This document shows, piece after piece, positions 54,338 to 61,473 of a DNA stretch of 64,000 bases (position 1 is its first letter; the number at the start of each line of letters is the position of its first letter). The stretch is from positions 2,976,001 to 3,040,000 of the forward strand of contig NZ_JACCBM010000001.1 in assembly GCF_013409865.1 (NCBI RefSeq). Reading direction: 5' to 3'. The DNA comes from Herbiconiux flava. GTDB lineage: Bacteria; Actinomycetota; Actinomycetes; Actinomycetales; Microbacteriaceae. The notes beneath the pieces were generated by a model, which was not told the DNA's origin, made no database searches, and was given only the letters and a program-made list of their open reading frames with translations. The position numbers and the translations under genes are program-made.

Positions 54338-54426
54338 GTCAGGAGGCATGAAGACGTGTCTGGATCATGACCATGAGGTTAACCAGGCCTGAGAACTGGC
54401 CGAACCCATCGACCAGAGGAGAAAAC

Positions 54427-55119
54427 ATGACAACGCAGGTCGTCATTCTCGCCGCCGGCATGGGCAGCCGCTTGGGCCGCTCACTTCCGAAGCCGCTCAC
54501 CGAGCTGAGCGACGGGCGCACCATCATGGGGCAGCAGTTCGACAACATCCGCCACACCTTCGGCAGCGCCGCCAAGGTCACCGTGGTCGTCGGCTACAAG
54601 CTCGAGCACATCATCGAGGCGTTCCCCGACGCGTCCTTCGTCTACAACGAGGAGTACGACCAGACGAACACCTCGAAGAGCCTGCTGCGCGCCCTCCAGG
54701 CGTCAACCTCGGGCGGGGTGCTGTGGATGAACGGTGACGTCGTCTTCTCTCCCAGCGTGCTCGACCGCACCGTGCCTCTGATCGCGCGCGACCAGTCCTT
54801 CGTCACGGTCAACACCGCCAAGGTGTCCGACGAGGAGGTCAAGTACACGACCACCGCCGAGGGCTACATCGACGAGCTGTCGAAGACCGTCGTCGGCGGG
54901 CTCGGCGAGGCCGTAGGCATCAACTACATCTCCTCCCGCGACAAGGCGGCGTTCATCCGCCACCTGCAGCGCGTCAACGATCAGGACTACTTCGAGCGCG
55001 GCCTCGAGCTCGCCATCGAGAAGGACGGCGTGCTCGTCGAGCCGATCGACATCAGCGACCTGTACGCGGTCGAGGTCGACTTCGCGGAAGACCTGGAGCG
55101 CGCGAACCTGTTCGTGTGA
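54427..55119 (+). CDS. Sugar/choline-phosphate nucleotidyltransferase (LicC-like)
   Basis: A 230-aa nucleotidyltransferase. VVILAAGMGSRLGRSLPKPL is the nucleotide-binding signature (G-x-G-S/T-R-L, Lys), GVLWMNGDVVF contains the metal-binding Asp and YAVEVDFAEDLERAN the second metal site. It activates a phosphorylated alcohol or sugar with NTP. The LicC-like spacing suggests phosphocholine or a similar group, but a sugar phosphate is possible. AGGAG 5 nt before the ATG decides this start over ATG 54367. Two exporter genes follow. Confidence 0.8.
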   Translation: MTTQVVILAAGMGSRLGRSLPKPLTELSDGRTIMGQQFDNIRHTFGSAAKVTVVVGYKLEHIIEAFPDASFVYNEEYDQTNTSKSLLRALQASTSGGVLWMNGDVVFSPSVLDRTVPLIARDQSFVTVNTAKVSDEEVKYTTTAEGYIDELSKTVVGGLGEAVGINYISSRDKAAFIRHLQRVNDQDYFERGLELAIEKDGVLVEPIDISDLYAVEVDFAEDLERANLFV

Positions 55120-55124
55120 CCTGT

Positions 55125-55151
55125 GATTCCGGCGTCCTCGCCGCCGGAATC
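55125..55151 (+). terminator. Hairpin after the nucleotidyltransferase gene
   Basis: GATTCCGGCG (55125-55134) pairs perfectly with CGCCGGAATC (55142-55151) around a 7-nt loop. No T run follows, so it could be a terminator, attenuator or mRNA end-protecting stem. Confidence 0.55.
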
Positions 55152-55180
55152 GCCTCGGCGAACCTGACTGGCGGTGCTGA

Positions 55181-55211
55181 TTGCCTTCACCCGGGGGCGG
55201 GGCGTTAGGCT
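55181..55211 (+). promoter_or_regulatory. Probable promoter of the Wzm/Wzt pair
   Basis: TTGCCT (55181-55186) and TAGGCT (55206-55211) are 19 bp apart. The GTG start is 30 bp further, with AAAGGG at about 55229-55233 as a weak ribosome-binding site. Confidence 0.4.
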
Positions 55212-55241
55212 GAGCCCTCAGGCGACGAAAGGGCACCATCC

Positions 55242-56045
55242 GTGAGCGCAGCGACACAGCTGCCGCCGGCGCGCAAGGGCGGCGGATGGTCGCGGTACCG
55301 TCACTCACTCTGGCTCCTGACCCGCCGCGACCTGCGGGTGCGCTATTCCACCTCGGCGCTCGGCTACGTCTGGTCGATCCTCGATCCGCTCGTCATGGCG
55401 GGCATCTACTGGTTCGTCTTCACCCAGGTGTTCCAGCGACCCGTCGGCGCCGAGCCGTACATCGTCTTCCTGCTCTCGGCGCTGCTGCCGTGGATGTGGT
55501 TCAACGGCTCGGTGTCCGACTCGACCCGTGCCTTCCTGCGGGAGGCGAAGCTCATCCGCTCGACGAAGATCCCGCGCACGATCTGGGTGAACCGCCTCGT
55601 GCTCTCCAAGGGCATCGAGTTCGTGGCGAGCATCCCGGTGCTGGCCTTCTTCGCGATCTTCTCGGGCGCGGCCGTCAACGTCGACCTCGTCTGGTTCCCG
55701 CTCGGCATCCTGCTGCAGGCCGTGCTGACCGTCGGAGTGACGCTCATCGTCGCGCCGCTCGTGGTGTTCTTCCGTGACCTCGAGCGGGCCGTGAAGCTCG
55801 CGCTGCGGTTCCTGTTCTACGCCTCGCCCATCATCTACGGCACCCACGACCTGCCCTCCGAGCTGCAGAGCTGGGCGGCCTTCAATCCATTGAGCGGCAT
55901 CTTCTCGCTCTACCGGGCCGGGTTCTTCCCCGATCAGCTGGACTGGTACCAGGTCGGCATCGGTGGCCTGATGTCGCTCGTGCTGCTGGCGATCGGCGTG
56001 CTCGTCTTCCAGCGCTCGGAGCGCTCGGTGCTGAAGGAGATCTGA
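55242..56045 (+). CDS. ABC-2 type polymer exporter permease (Wzm/TagG-like)
   Basis: A 267-aa membrane protein with six hydrophobic segments. LWLLTRRDLRVRYSTSALGYVWSILDPLVMAGIYWFVF is the amphipathic interface helix and first segment of the Wzm/TagG family, and RFLFYASPIIYGTHDLP and LSGIFSLYRAGFF are later blocks. It forms the membrane channel for export of a lipid-linked polysaccharide or teichoic acid. The ATPase gene follows with a 1-bp overlap. Confidence 0.87.
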   Translation: MSAATQLPPARKGGGWSRYRHSLWLLTRRDLRVRYSTSALGYVWSILDPLVMAGIYWFVFTQVFQRPVGAEPYIVFLLSALLPWMWFNGSVSDSTRAFLREAKLIRSTKIPRTIWVNRLVLSKGIEFVASIPVLAFFAIFSGAAVNVDLVWFPLGILLQAVLTVGVTLIVAPLVVFFRDLERAVKLALRFLFYASPIIYGTHDLPSELQSWAAFNPLSGIFSLYRAGFFPDQLDWYQVGIGGLMSLVLLAIGVLVFQRSERSVLKEI

Positions 56046-56809
56046 TGGCGTCGGGATCTGATCGGACGGTCGGCGCGGGTCACGACGTGATCGCGGTCGA
56101 GAAGGTGGGCATCCGCTTCAAACGCAACCGCCGCGCCCGCCGCAGCTTCAAGGACCTGTTCGCCGGCAGCACCCGCCGCTCGCGCCCCGACGAGTTCTGG
56201 GCGCTCCGCGACGTGAGCTTCACGGTCGAGCAGGGCGAGGCGATCGGGGTGATCGGCCGCAACGGCCAGGGCAAGTCGACGCTGCTCAAGCTCGTCGCCG
56301 AGGTCGTGCTGCCCGACGAGGGCCGCGTCGGTGTGTTCGAAGGCGTGGCGCCGCTGATCGAGATCACCGGCGGCTTCGTCGACGACCTCTCGGTGCGCGA
56401 CAACGTGTACCTGACCGCGGGCCTGCACGGCATGACGCGCAAGGAGGTCGACGCCCGCTTCGACTCGATCATCGAGTTCGCCGAGATCGGCGACTTCCTC
56501 GACACCCCGTACAAGCATCTGTCGAGCGGGATGCGCGTGCGCATCGCCTTCTCGGTCATCGCGCAGCTCGAGGAGCCGATCATCCTGGTCGACGAGGTGC
56601 TGGCCGTGGGCGACAAGGGCTTCCGGGAGAAATGCTACCGGCGGATCGAGGAGCTGCTAGCCGGTGGCCGCACGCTGTTCTTCGTGTCGCACAACGAGCG
56701 TGACCTGCGGCGCTTCTGCACCCGGGGGCTGTACCTCGACAAGGGGCGGCTGGTGTTCGACGGGCCGATCGACGAGGCGCTGGCGAGGTACGCGGCCGAC
56801 ACGGCCTGA
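56045..56809 (+). CDS. ABC polymer exporter ATPase (Wzt/TagH-like)
   Basis: A 254-aa ATPase. GRNGQGKSTLLKLVAEVV is Walker A. The signature reads HLSSGMRVRIAFSVIAQ, with LSSGM instead of LSGGQ as in Wzt/TagH proteins, followed by PIILVDEVLAVGD (Walker B) and FVSHNERDL (switch His). FALGDVSF-type and LIEITGGFVDDLSVRDNVYL blocks also match. There is no C-terminal carbohydrate-binding domain, so export is probably not gated by a sugar cap. No glycosyltransferase lies next to it. Confidence 0.87.
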   Translation: MASGSDRTVGAGHDVIAVEKVGIRFKRNRRARRSFKDLFAGSTRRSRPDEFWALRDVSFTVEQGEAIGVIGRNGQGKSTLLKLVAEVVLPDEGRVGVFEGVAPLIEITGGFVDDLSVRDNVYLTAGLHGMTRKEVDARFDSIIEFAEIGDFLDTPYKHLSSGMRVRIAFSVIAQLEEPIILVDEVLAVGDKGFREKCYRRIEELLAGGRTLFFVSHNERDLRRFCTRGLYLDKGRLVFDGPIDEALARYAADTA

Positions 56810-56918
56810 GGGGCGACTCCTCCCGCAATTGCCTGTGCACTTCCGCGTTCTCTCCACAAGCACGCCCCCACGGCCCCCGACCGCCCCCACCGTCAGTGGC
56901 ACCCGGTGGGGTGGAGCC

Positions 56919-57224
56919 ATGACCACCACACCCATCACCCGCCCCAGAACCGGCACCCTCGCCTACCAGGTCCCGCTCCGCCTCGACCGCCGCGGCGCCC
57001 CCGACCGCTACCTCCTCCGCAACGTCGGCGACGAGCCGCTCCGGGGGCTCTCGTTCAGCCTGCTCGGGGCCGGCCTCATGCGGGCCACCGCCCCGCTCCT
57101 GCTCGCGCCGGGCCAGGAGGTGCGGCTGGGCATCCGCGGCGCCACGCTGCCGCTCACGGCGGTGCTGGTCGTGCGGTGGTTCCGGCCGAACGGCGATGAG
57201 TACCTCTGGCGGGTGAGCTTCTGA
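56919..57224 (+). CDS. Unknown small protein, 101 aa
   Basis: The ATG at 56919 gives a 101-aa beta-rich protein (LAYQVPLRLDRRGAPDRYLLRNVGDEPL, VLVVRWFRPNGDEYLWRVSF) with no Cys and no recognised domain. Codon third positions are strongly G/C as in its neighbours, which supports coding. It is convergent with the XRE gene. GTGGAG upstream is a weak ribosome-binding site. I do not recognise the family. Confidence 0.55.
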   Translation: MTTTPITRPRTGTLAYQVPLRLDRRGAPDRYLLRNVGDEPLRGLSFSLLGAGLMRATAPLLLAPGQEVRLGIRGATLPLTAVLVVRWFRPNGDEYLWRVSF

Positions 57225-57260
57225 GCGGGCTCGCCCGCCGGGGGCGTGCTGCGTCTCCGG

Positions 57261-57563
57261 CTAGGAAGTGCCGCCGGTCTCGCGGGCGCGGATGAGGTCG
57301 GCGACGGTGACCTTGTGCGGCCGCTCGGGCAGCATGTCGGGCGTCATCCCGTCGATCAGCACGGCGGGGTTGAGGTTCAGGGCCCCGGCGATCCGCAGGA
57401 TGGTGTGCAGCGACGGGTTCGCCTGCCCGCGCTCGATCTTGCCCAGGTTCGTGAAGTGCAGCCCCGCGAGCTCGGCGAGTTCCATCTGGTTGATCGCGAA
57501 GCGCTGGCGCTCCTCCCGGATGCGGGTGCCCAGCAGCCGGGCCGCATCGGAGTTCGAAGTCAC
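57261..57563 (-). CDS. XRE-family HTH regulator, small
   Basis: A 100-aa DNA-binding protein. RIREERQRFAINQMELAELAGLHFTNLGKIERGQANPSLHTILRIAGAL is a complete cro/C1-type HTH. A short tail (MLPERPHKVTVADLIRARE) follows. GTG start. TAGGCA 6 nt upstream is one base off the usual -10. It lies downstream, on the same strand, of the ATP-grasp gene and could be co-transcribed with it or act separately. Confidence 0.82.
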   Translation of the reverse strand: MTSNSDAARLLGTRIREERQRFAINQMELAELAGLHFTNLGKIERGQANPSLHTILRIAGALNLNPAVLIDGMTPDMLPERPHKVTVADLIRARETGGTS

Positions 57564-57648
57564 ACCCCATGCCTACCTGCCCCATGCTCAGGCAACCAGA
57601 GCGAGCGAAGCACATGCGTTCCCGACCAACGCGTTCCGACCGCTCAGC

Positions 57649-60339
57649 TCACAGTCCCTCGCGTGCGAGGAGCGGCACCGCCACCCGCGTCAGCACGACC
57701 TCGAGCACGCCCCAGGCGAGGCGGCGGCGCCACGGCAGGTGCCGCACGAAGACGGCGGTGTACTCGAGTTCGGCCTCGCCTCCGCGGTAGCGCTTGAAGT
57801 CGGCGACCCCGCTCGAGGCGTGCAGCTCTGCGCCCTGGTCGTGGGCGCGGCGGGCGACGAGCCAGCTGAGCATCCGGTACAGCCCCGTCTCGGGCGGGAG
57901 AGCGGTGTCGTAGCCGAAGACGGGCGCGGCGAGGAAGCCGTGCGCGGTGCGCGTGCCCATCACGCCGTCGATGCGCCCGAAGGCGGTGCCGATCTCGGGG
58001 TCGGGGTGGTTCTCGGGGTCGGGGTGGTTCTCGGGGTCGGGGCCGCCCCGCTTCACCAGGAGTGTGAAGTCGAGGAAGCCGCTGCGCTGCGCCGCCGCGA
58101 CGAACTCGGGCGTGTAGGCGGGGTTCAGCGGCGAGTACTTGTCGAGGTAGAGCATCCGGTACAGCTCGACGATGCGCTCGCGGGTCGGCCGGTCGGACGC
58201 GCCGGTTCGGGGGTCGATAGGCGCCGGCACGGCCTCGTAGCCGGAGGCCTCGAACAGCTGCCGGTCGCGACGCACGTCGCGCAGCGCGAGCCACTCCCGC
58301 CCGCGCGTCGGAACGAAGAACACGCTGCGCGACGGCAGCAGGCGGTAGCCGCTCCGTCGCAGCACCTCGGGCAGCAGCATCCCGCGACCGTGCACGCTTC
58401 GGAACCCGATCGCGCGGTCCGGATGCTCGCGCCGCAGCCGCACGGTCACCTCCGTCACTTCCCGCTGCCCCAGATCGGGCAGCAGATTCGTCGACACGAG
58501 CCCGTTCCCGATCAGCACCACGTCGTCGGCCCGTCCCGCGTCGAGCACTGCGCCGAGGCCCCGCAGCAGCAGAGTCGCGGCGCGCCGCATCCCGGCGGAC
58601 CGCAGCTCGCCGAGCTCCTCGCGGGCGTAGTCGACGTAGTGGGTGAAGGGCGAGACGACGTAGCTCTCGGTCGGTGCATCGGCGGAGGTGATGGCGCCAC
58701 CGTGTCGACGTCCTCGGCGGTCGTCCTCGCGCGTGGCGTGCCTCGATCGCGAGCGGTGCGTGGACACCGTCAGCGGCAGCTCGTACCGCCCCACCCGCAC
58801 CGTCTCGAGTCCGGCGGTCGCGTTCGTCACCGCGGCGGTGACCCCGCCTTCGTCTGCGATCGCGGCCGCGAAGGCTCGTGCCCACCCGCGGCTCCCCTGC
58901 TCGTCGCCGGCACCGAGCAGTGACAGCGGCTCGGCCGGCGGGCCGCCCGACGACGGACCCGGGACGATGGGCTCGCCGTTCCACTCCAGGTCGTGGGTCG
59001 ATGCCGCCAGCAGATCGACGTGGGCGCGACGGCTCTCGCGCAGCTGCACCGCGAGCGACCGCGCCAGGGACGCGAGAGGGAGGCGATCCTCGGGCGGACG
59101 CAGAGCATCCGGGTATCGCAGTTGCTCGGCGTAGACCTTGAGCCGCTTCAGTCGATTGCTGCCGGCTTCAGCGGGGGCGCCAGTGAGTGGCGGGTACATC
59201 GCGTGGGGCAGGCCCAGGCGACTGGTGGCGCGGGAGGCTGCGATCGCCGGCAGGCGAGCATCCGGTGCCGACGCCGACGCCGGCGCAGACACAGACCCAG
59301 ACGCCGACGCGGACGAGGACGCGGACGTGGCTGTGACCGGCGATTGCGGGAAACCGAGCACGGACTGCGGGAGGAACGCGCGGGCGAGGTGGTCGGCGGG
59401 AGCGAAGAGGTGGATGCCGCTCGTCGCACGCGGGTTGCACTCGAGCACGACGACGGACGCGGCGGCGTGGCCGGGGCGGTGCATCAGGTCGAGGCCGAAC
59501 TGTCCGGTGAGGGTGAGGGCCTCCGCCAGGCGCTCGGAGATGCGGCGGGCCTCTCTCGCCGGTGCGGTCGACGGGTCGAGCTGCTCGAAGGCGACACCCG
59601 CGCCCGTGTCGCCGCCGCGGCCCGCCCGCCAGACCGGGCGGTAGGCCACGAATGCCGTGAGGCGACCCTCGAGCGCGACCGCGTAGGTGCAGAACTCGGT
59701 GCCGCTGACGTGCTCCTGCAGCACCCATCGCTCGTCGAGCGTGACGCGCGGGAGGGTCGGGAGGGGCTGGTGCGGCGCGATCATCTGCGTCCGGGTGCCG
59801 AAGCGCGAGAAGGCCGGTTTGAGTACCAGGCCTGCGGGACCCTCGGCGCCGTCACGACCCCGTGCGCGCTCGCGGGACCGGGCGCGGTGACGCCAGTCGA
59901 TCGCGGAATCGACGACCTCGGTCGCCGGGTGCGGTAACCCCAGCTCGGCCAGCAGGGCGGCGAAGTCCGCCTTGTCGTGCAGGCGGCGCAGCACGTCGAT
60001 CGGGGGCGCGAACAGCATCCGCCCGAGCGCGGACGCCGATCGCGTCGCAGCTCCTGACGTCTCCGCATCGACCGCTGCAGCGAGCCAGAACGTCTCCTCG
60101 CAGGTGGGGATGACCAGATCGACGACGTGGCGGCGGGCGATGCCCGCGACGGCCTCGGCGAACTCCACGGGCCGGAACCGCGGCGACGGAACGCGGTAGG
60201 CCGCCGAGACGGCCCTCGACGCCGAGCTGATCGAGGTCTGGCTGTCGGCGACGATCACCCTCACGCCCTCGTCGGCGAACCGCCGGGCGAGGTCGAGCGT
60301 GGCGGGGGCCCGCGCCCCCGTCAGCAGCACCGTCGTCAT
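57649..60339 (-). CDS. ATP-grasp ligase fused to a GNAT/FemAB-like acyltransferase domain
   Basis: An 896-aa protein. VLLTGARAPATLDLARRFADEGVRVIVAD is a pre-ATP-grasp Rossmann domain (about 1-110). The ATP-grasp domain (about 115-330) has LVLKPAFSRFGTRT (Lys and Gly-rich loop, near 170), WVLQEHVSGTEFC (adenine contact) and VVVLECNPRATSGIHLF (Mg2+-binding Glu/Asn, near 298), so ligase chemistry is intact. A Ser/Ala-rich linker of about 30 residues follows near 335-365. The C-terminal 340 residues look like a GNAT/FemAB-type fold with an 18-bp repeat-encoded PDPENH stretch near 766-781. It would join a carboxylate to an amine or thiol and transfer an acyl group. Product unknown. Coupled by ATGA to the SRPBCC gene. 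Confidence 0.75.
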   Translation of the reverse strand: MTTVLLTGARAPATLDLARRFADEGVRVIVADSQTSISSASRAVSAAYRVPSPRFRPVEFAEAVAGIARRHVVDLVIPTCEETFWLAAAVDAETSGAATRSASALGRMLFAPPIDVLRRLHDKADFAALLAELGLPHPATEVVDSAIDWRHRARSRERARGRDGAEGPAGLVLKPAFSRFGTRTQMIAPHQPLPTLPRVTLDERWVLQEHVSGTEFCTYAVALEGRLTAFVAYRPVWRAGRGGDTGAGVAFEQLDPSTAPAREARRISERLAEALTLTGQFGLDLMHRPGHAAASVVVLECNPRATSGIHLFAPADHLARAFLPQSVLGFPQSPVTATSASSSASASGSVSAPASASAPDARLPAIAASRATSRLGLPHAMYPPLTGAPAEAGSNRLKRLKVYAEQLRYPDALRPPEDRLPLASLARSLAVQLRESRRAHVDLLAASTHDLEWNGEPIVPGPSSGGPPAEPLSLLGAGDEQGSRGWARAFAAAIADEGGVTAAVTNATAGLETVRVGRYELPLTVSTHRSRSRHATREDDRRGRRHGGAITSADAPTESYVVSPFTHYVDYAREELGELRSAGMRRAATLLLRGLGAVLDAGRADDVVLIGNGLVSTNLLPDLGQREVTEVTVRLRREHPDRAIGFRSVHGRGMLLPEVLRRSGYRLLPSRSVFFVPTRGREWLALRDVRRDRQLFEASGYEAVPAPIDPRTGASDRPTRERIVELYRMLYLDKYSPLNPAYTPEFVAAAQRSGFLDFTLLVKRGGPDPENHPDPENHPDPEIGTAFGRIDGVMGTRTAHGFLAAPVFGYDTALPPETGLYRMLSWLVARRAHDQGAELHASSGVADFKRYRGGEAELEYTAVFVRHLPWRRRLAWGVLEVVLTRVAVPLLAREGL
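57993..58043. repeat. 18-bp coding tandem repeat in the ATP-grasp fusion gene
   Basis: TCTCGGGGTCGGGGTGGT at 57993-58010 and 58011-58028, then a partial third copy. On the minus strand it encodes PDPENH repeats between the last strands of the acyltransferase-like domain. Confidence 0.8.
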
Positions 60340-60908
60340 GGTGCCGGGCGCGGGCCGCCCGTGGGGTCAGCGCCGTCACCGCTCGGCGCGGCGGGGGGTT
60401 CGTAGCCGTCGGTGCCGTGGGCCGCCGCGACGCAGACCGCCATGCTGCGGCGCATGGAGGCGCGCCAGACGGGGCCGATGAGGTGGGCCACGGCGAAGCG
60501 GCGGCCGGGCAGGGGGCGGAAGCCGTAGGTCCAGCGGATGCGCGAGCGCTCTCCCGCAGGACCGGCCGGCTCGAAGCGCCAGCGCGCCTCGGCGTCGGAG
60601 ACGAGGTGCGCGAGGGTCTTCGTGTAGTCGGTTACGGTGTAGTCGAAGCGGCCCACCGCATCCGGAACCAGGGGCGGGTGGTGGACGTCGAGGTGCTCGC
60701 GGAAGCGGCTGCCGTCGGACAGGTGGACGGTGCGGGCGCGGCCCGGGGTGTCCCACGGGCCGGTCGCGTCGGTGACGCCCGTCACCCCGGGGAGCACGAG
60801 GAAGCGGTGGAAGAGGGTGCTGTCGTCGCGCGGAACGACCCGGGCGAAGGCGACCGCGGCGGGCACCGCCGTCTCGCCGACGGTCTCGAAGAGCACGAGC
60901 TGCTGCAT
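60336..60908 (-). CDS. SRPBCC (START/polyketide-cyclase-like) family protein
   Basis: A 190-aa protein of mixed alpha/beta layout that fits the SRPBCC helix-grip fold: a first strand (VLFETVGETAVPAAVAFARVVPR), RFREHLDVHHPPLVPDAVGRFDYTV, ARWRFEPAGPAGERSRIRWTYGFRPLP and a long C-terminal helix. It would bind a hydrophobic ligand. The last 20 residues are Pro/Gly-rich. It overlaps the ATP-grasp start by 4 bp, so the pair is translationally coupled. TACGGT lies 6 nt before its ATG. Confidence 0.7.
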   Translation of the reverse strand: MQQLVLFETVGETAVPAAVAFARVVPRDDSTLFHRFLVLPGVTGVTDATGPWDTPGRARTVHLSDGSRFREHLDVHHPPLVPDAVGRFDYTVTDYTKTLAHLVSDAEARWRFEPAGPAGERSRIRWTYGFRPLPGRRFAVAHLIGPVWRASMRRSMAVCVAAAHGTDGYEPPAAPSGDGADPTGGPRPAP

Positions 60909-60914
60909 GTGCTC

Positions 60915-60920
60915 ACCGTA
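60915..60920 (-). promoter_or_regulatory. -10 box TACGGT of the SRPBCC/ATP-grasp operon
   Basis: TACGGT on the minus strand ends 6 nt before the ATG at 60908. Confidence 0.5.
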
Positions 60921-60959
60921 GCGCGGGACGGCGGATGCTCCCCGGATGGCACGGGTGGC

Positions 60960-61024
60960 GGGACCGGTCGCTCCGCGGATGTCGTGGGTGGAGGGACCGG
61001 TCGCTCCGCGGATGTCGTGAGTGG
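60960..61024. repeat. 32-bp tandem duplication upstream of the 96-aa gene
   Basis: Copies at 60960-60991 and 60993-61024 differ at one base and share GGGACCGGTCGCTCCGCGGA. A degenerate third unit lies just upstream (60935-60958). It sits between two divergent promoters. Confidence 0.85.
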
Positions 61025-61044
61025 GCGAGACCCGAGCCCTCCCC

Positions 61045-61050
61045 TACGCT
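61045..61050 (+). promoter_or_regulatory. -10 box TACGCT of the 96-aa gene
   Basis: TACGCT ends 6 nt before the ATG at 61057. Confidence 0.5.
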
Positions 61051-61056
61051 GTGGGC

Positions 61057-61347
61057 ATGCCTTCGTACCGCGTGACCATGATCGTCGGATCGCTCGAGCT
61101 CGGCGTGCGCCCCGAGGAGGTGCTGCCGACGCTGACGCAGGCGATCGCCGACTTCACCACCGTCGAGGCGTCGGACGTGACCGTCGTGAAGGGCGCGCCA
61201 CGTGTCGTCGTGCGGTTCACCGCCGACACCGACGAGGCCGCTTACCTCATCGCCGAGCAGGGCGTCGACGGCTCCCGCGTGTCGGTCGAGCCGATCGCCT
61301 GGCAGCTGACGCGCCGGGTCGGCGGGACCTGGGAGCTCGTGCAGTAG
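61057..61347 (+). CDS. Unknown protein, 96 aa
   Basis: ATG 61057 is chosen from the -10 spacing. The product alternates strands and helices (YRVTMIVGSLELGV, EEVLPTLTQAIADFTTVEASDVTVV, RVVVRFTADTDEAAYLIAEQGV, VEPIAWQLTRRVGGTWELVQ), suggesting a small ferredoxin-like or ACT-like alpha/beta fold. No Cys, no signal peptide and no recognised family. Downstream, 61348-61473 holds nothing I can identify. Confidence 0.65.
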   Translation: MPSYRVTMIVGSLELGVRPEEVLPTLTQAIADFTTVEASDVTVVKGAPRVVVRFTADTDEAAYLIAEQGVDGSRVSVEPIAWQLTRRVGGTWELVQ

Positions 61348-61473
61348 TCGCGTCCCCGCTCGCTCGATCGCCGCACCGTCCCGTTCGTCGGTGACGGGCG
61401 GATGCTCGGCACCCGCGGAGGACCGCTCGTCCTCGGTGGTGGGCTGATGCTCGGCCGCGCCAGCGGCCCGGGT

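Noticed and set aside
54348..54392. 14-codon leader peptide upstream of the nucleotidyltransferase
   Set aside because: AGGAGG is only 1 nt from its ATG, too close to act as a ribosome-binding site, and the frame shows no attenuator-like codon run.
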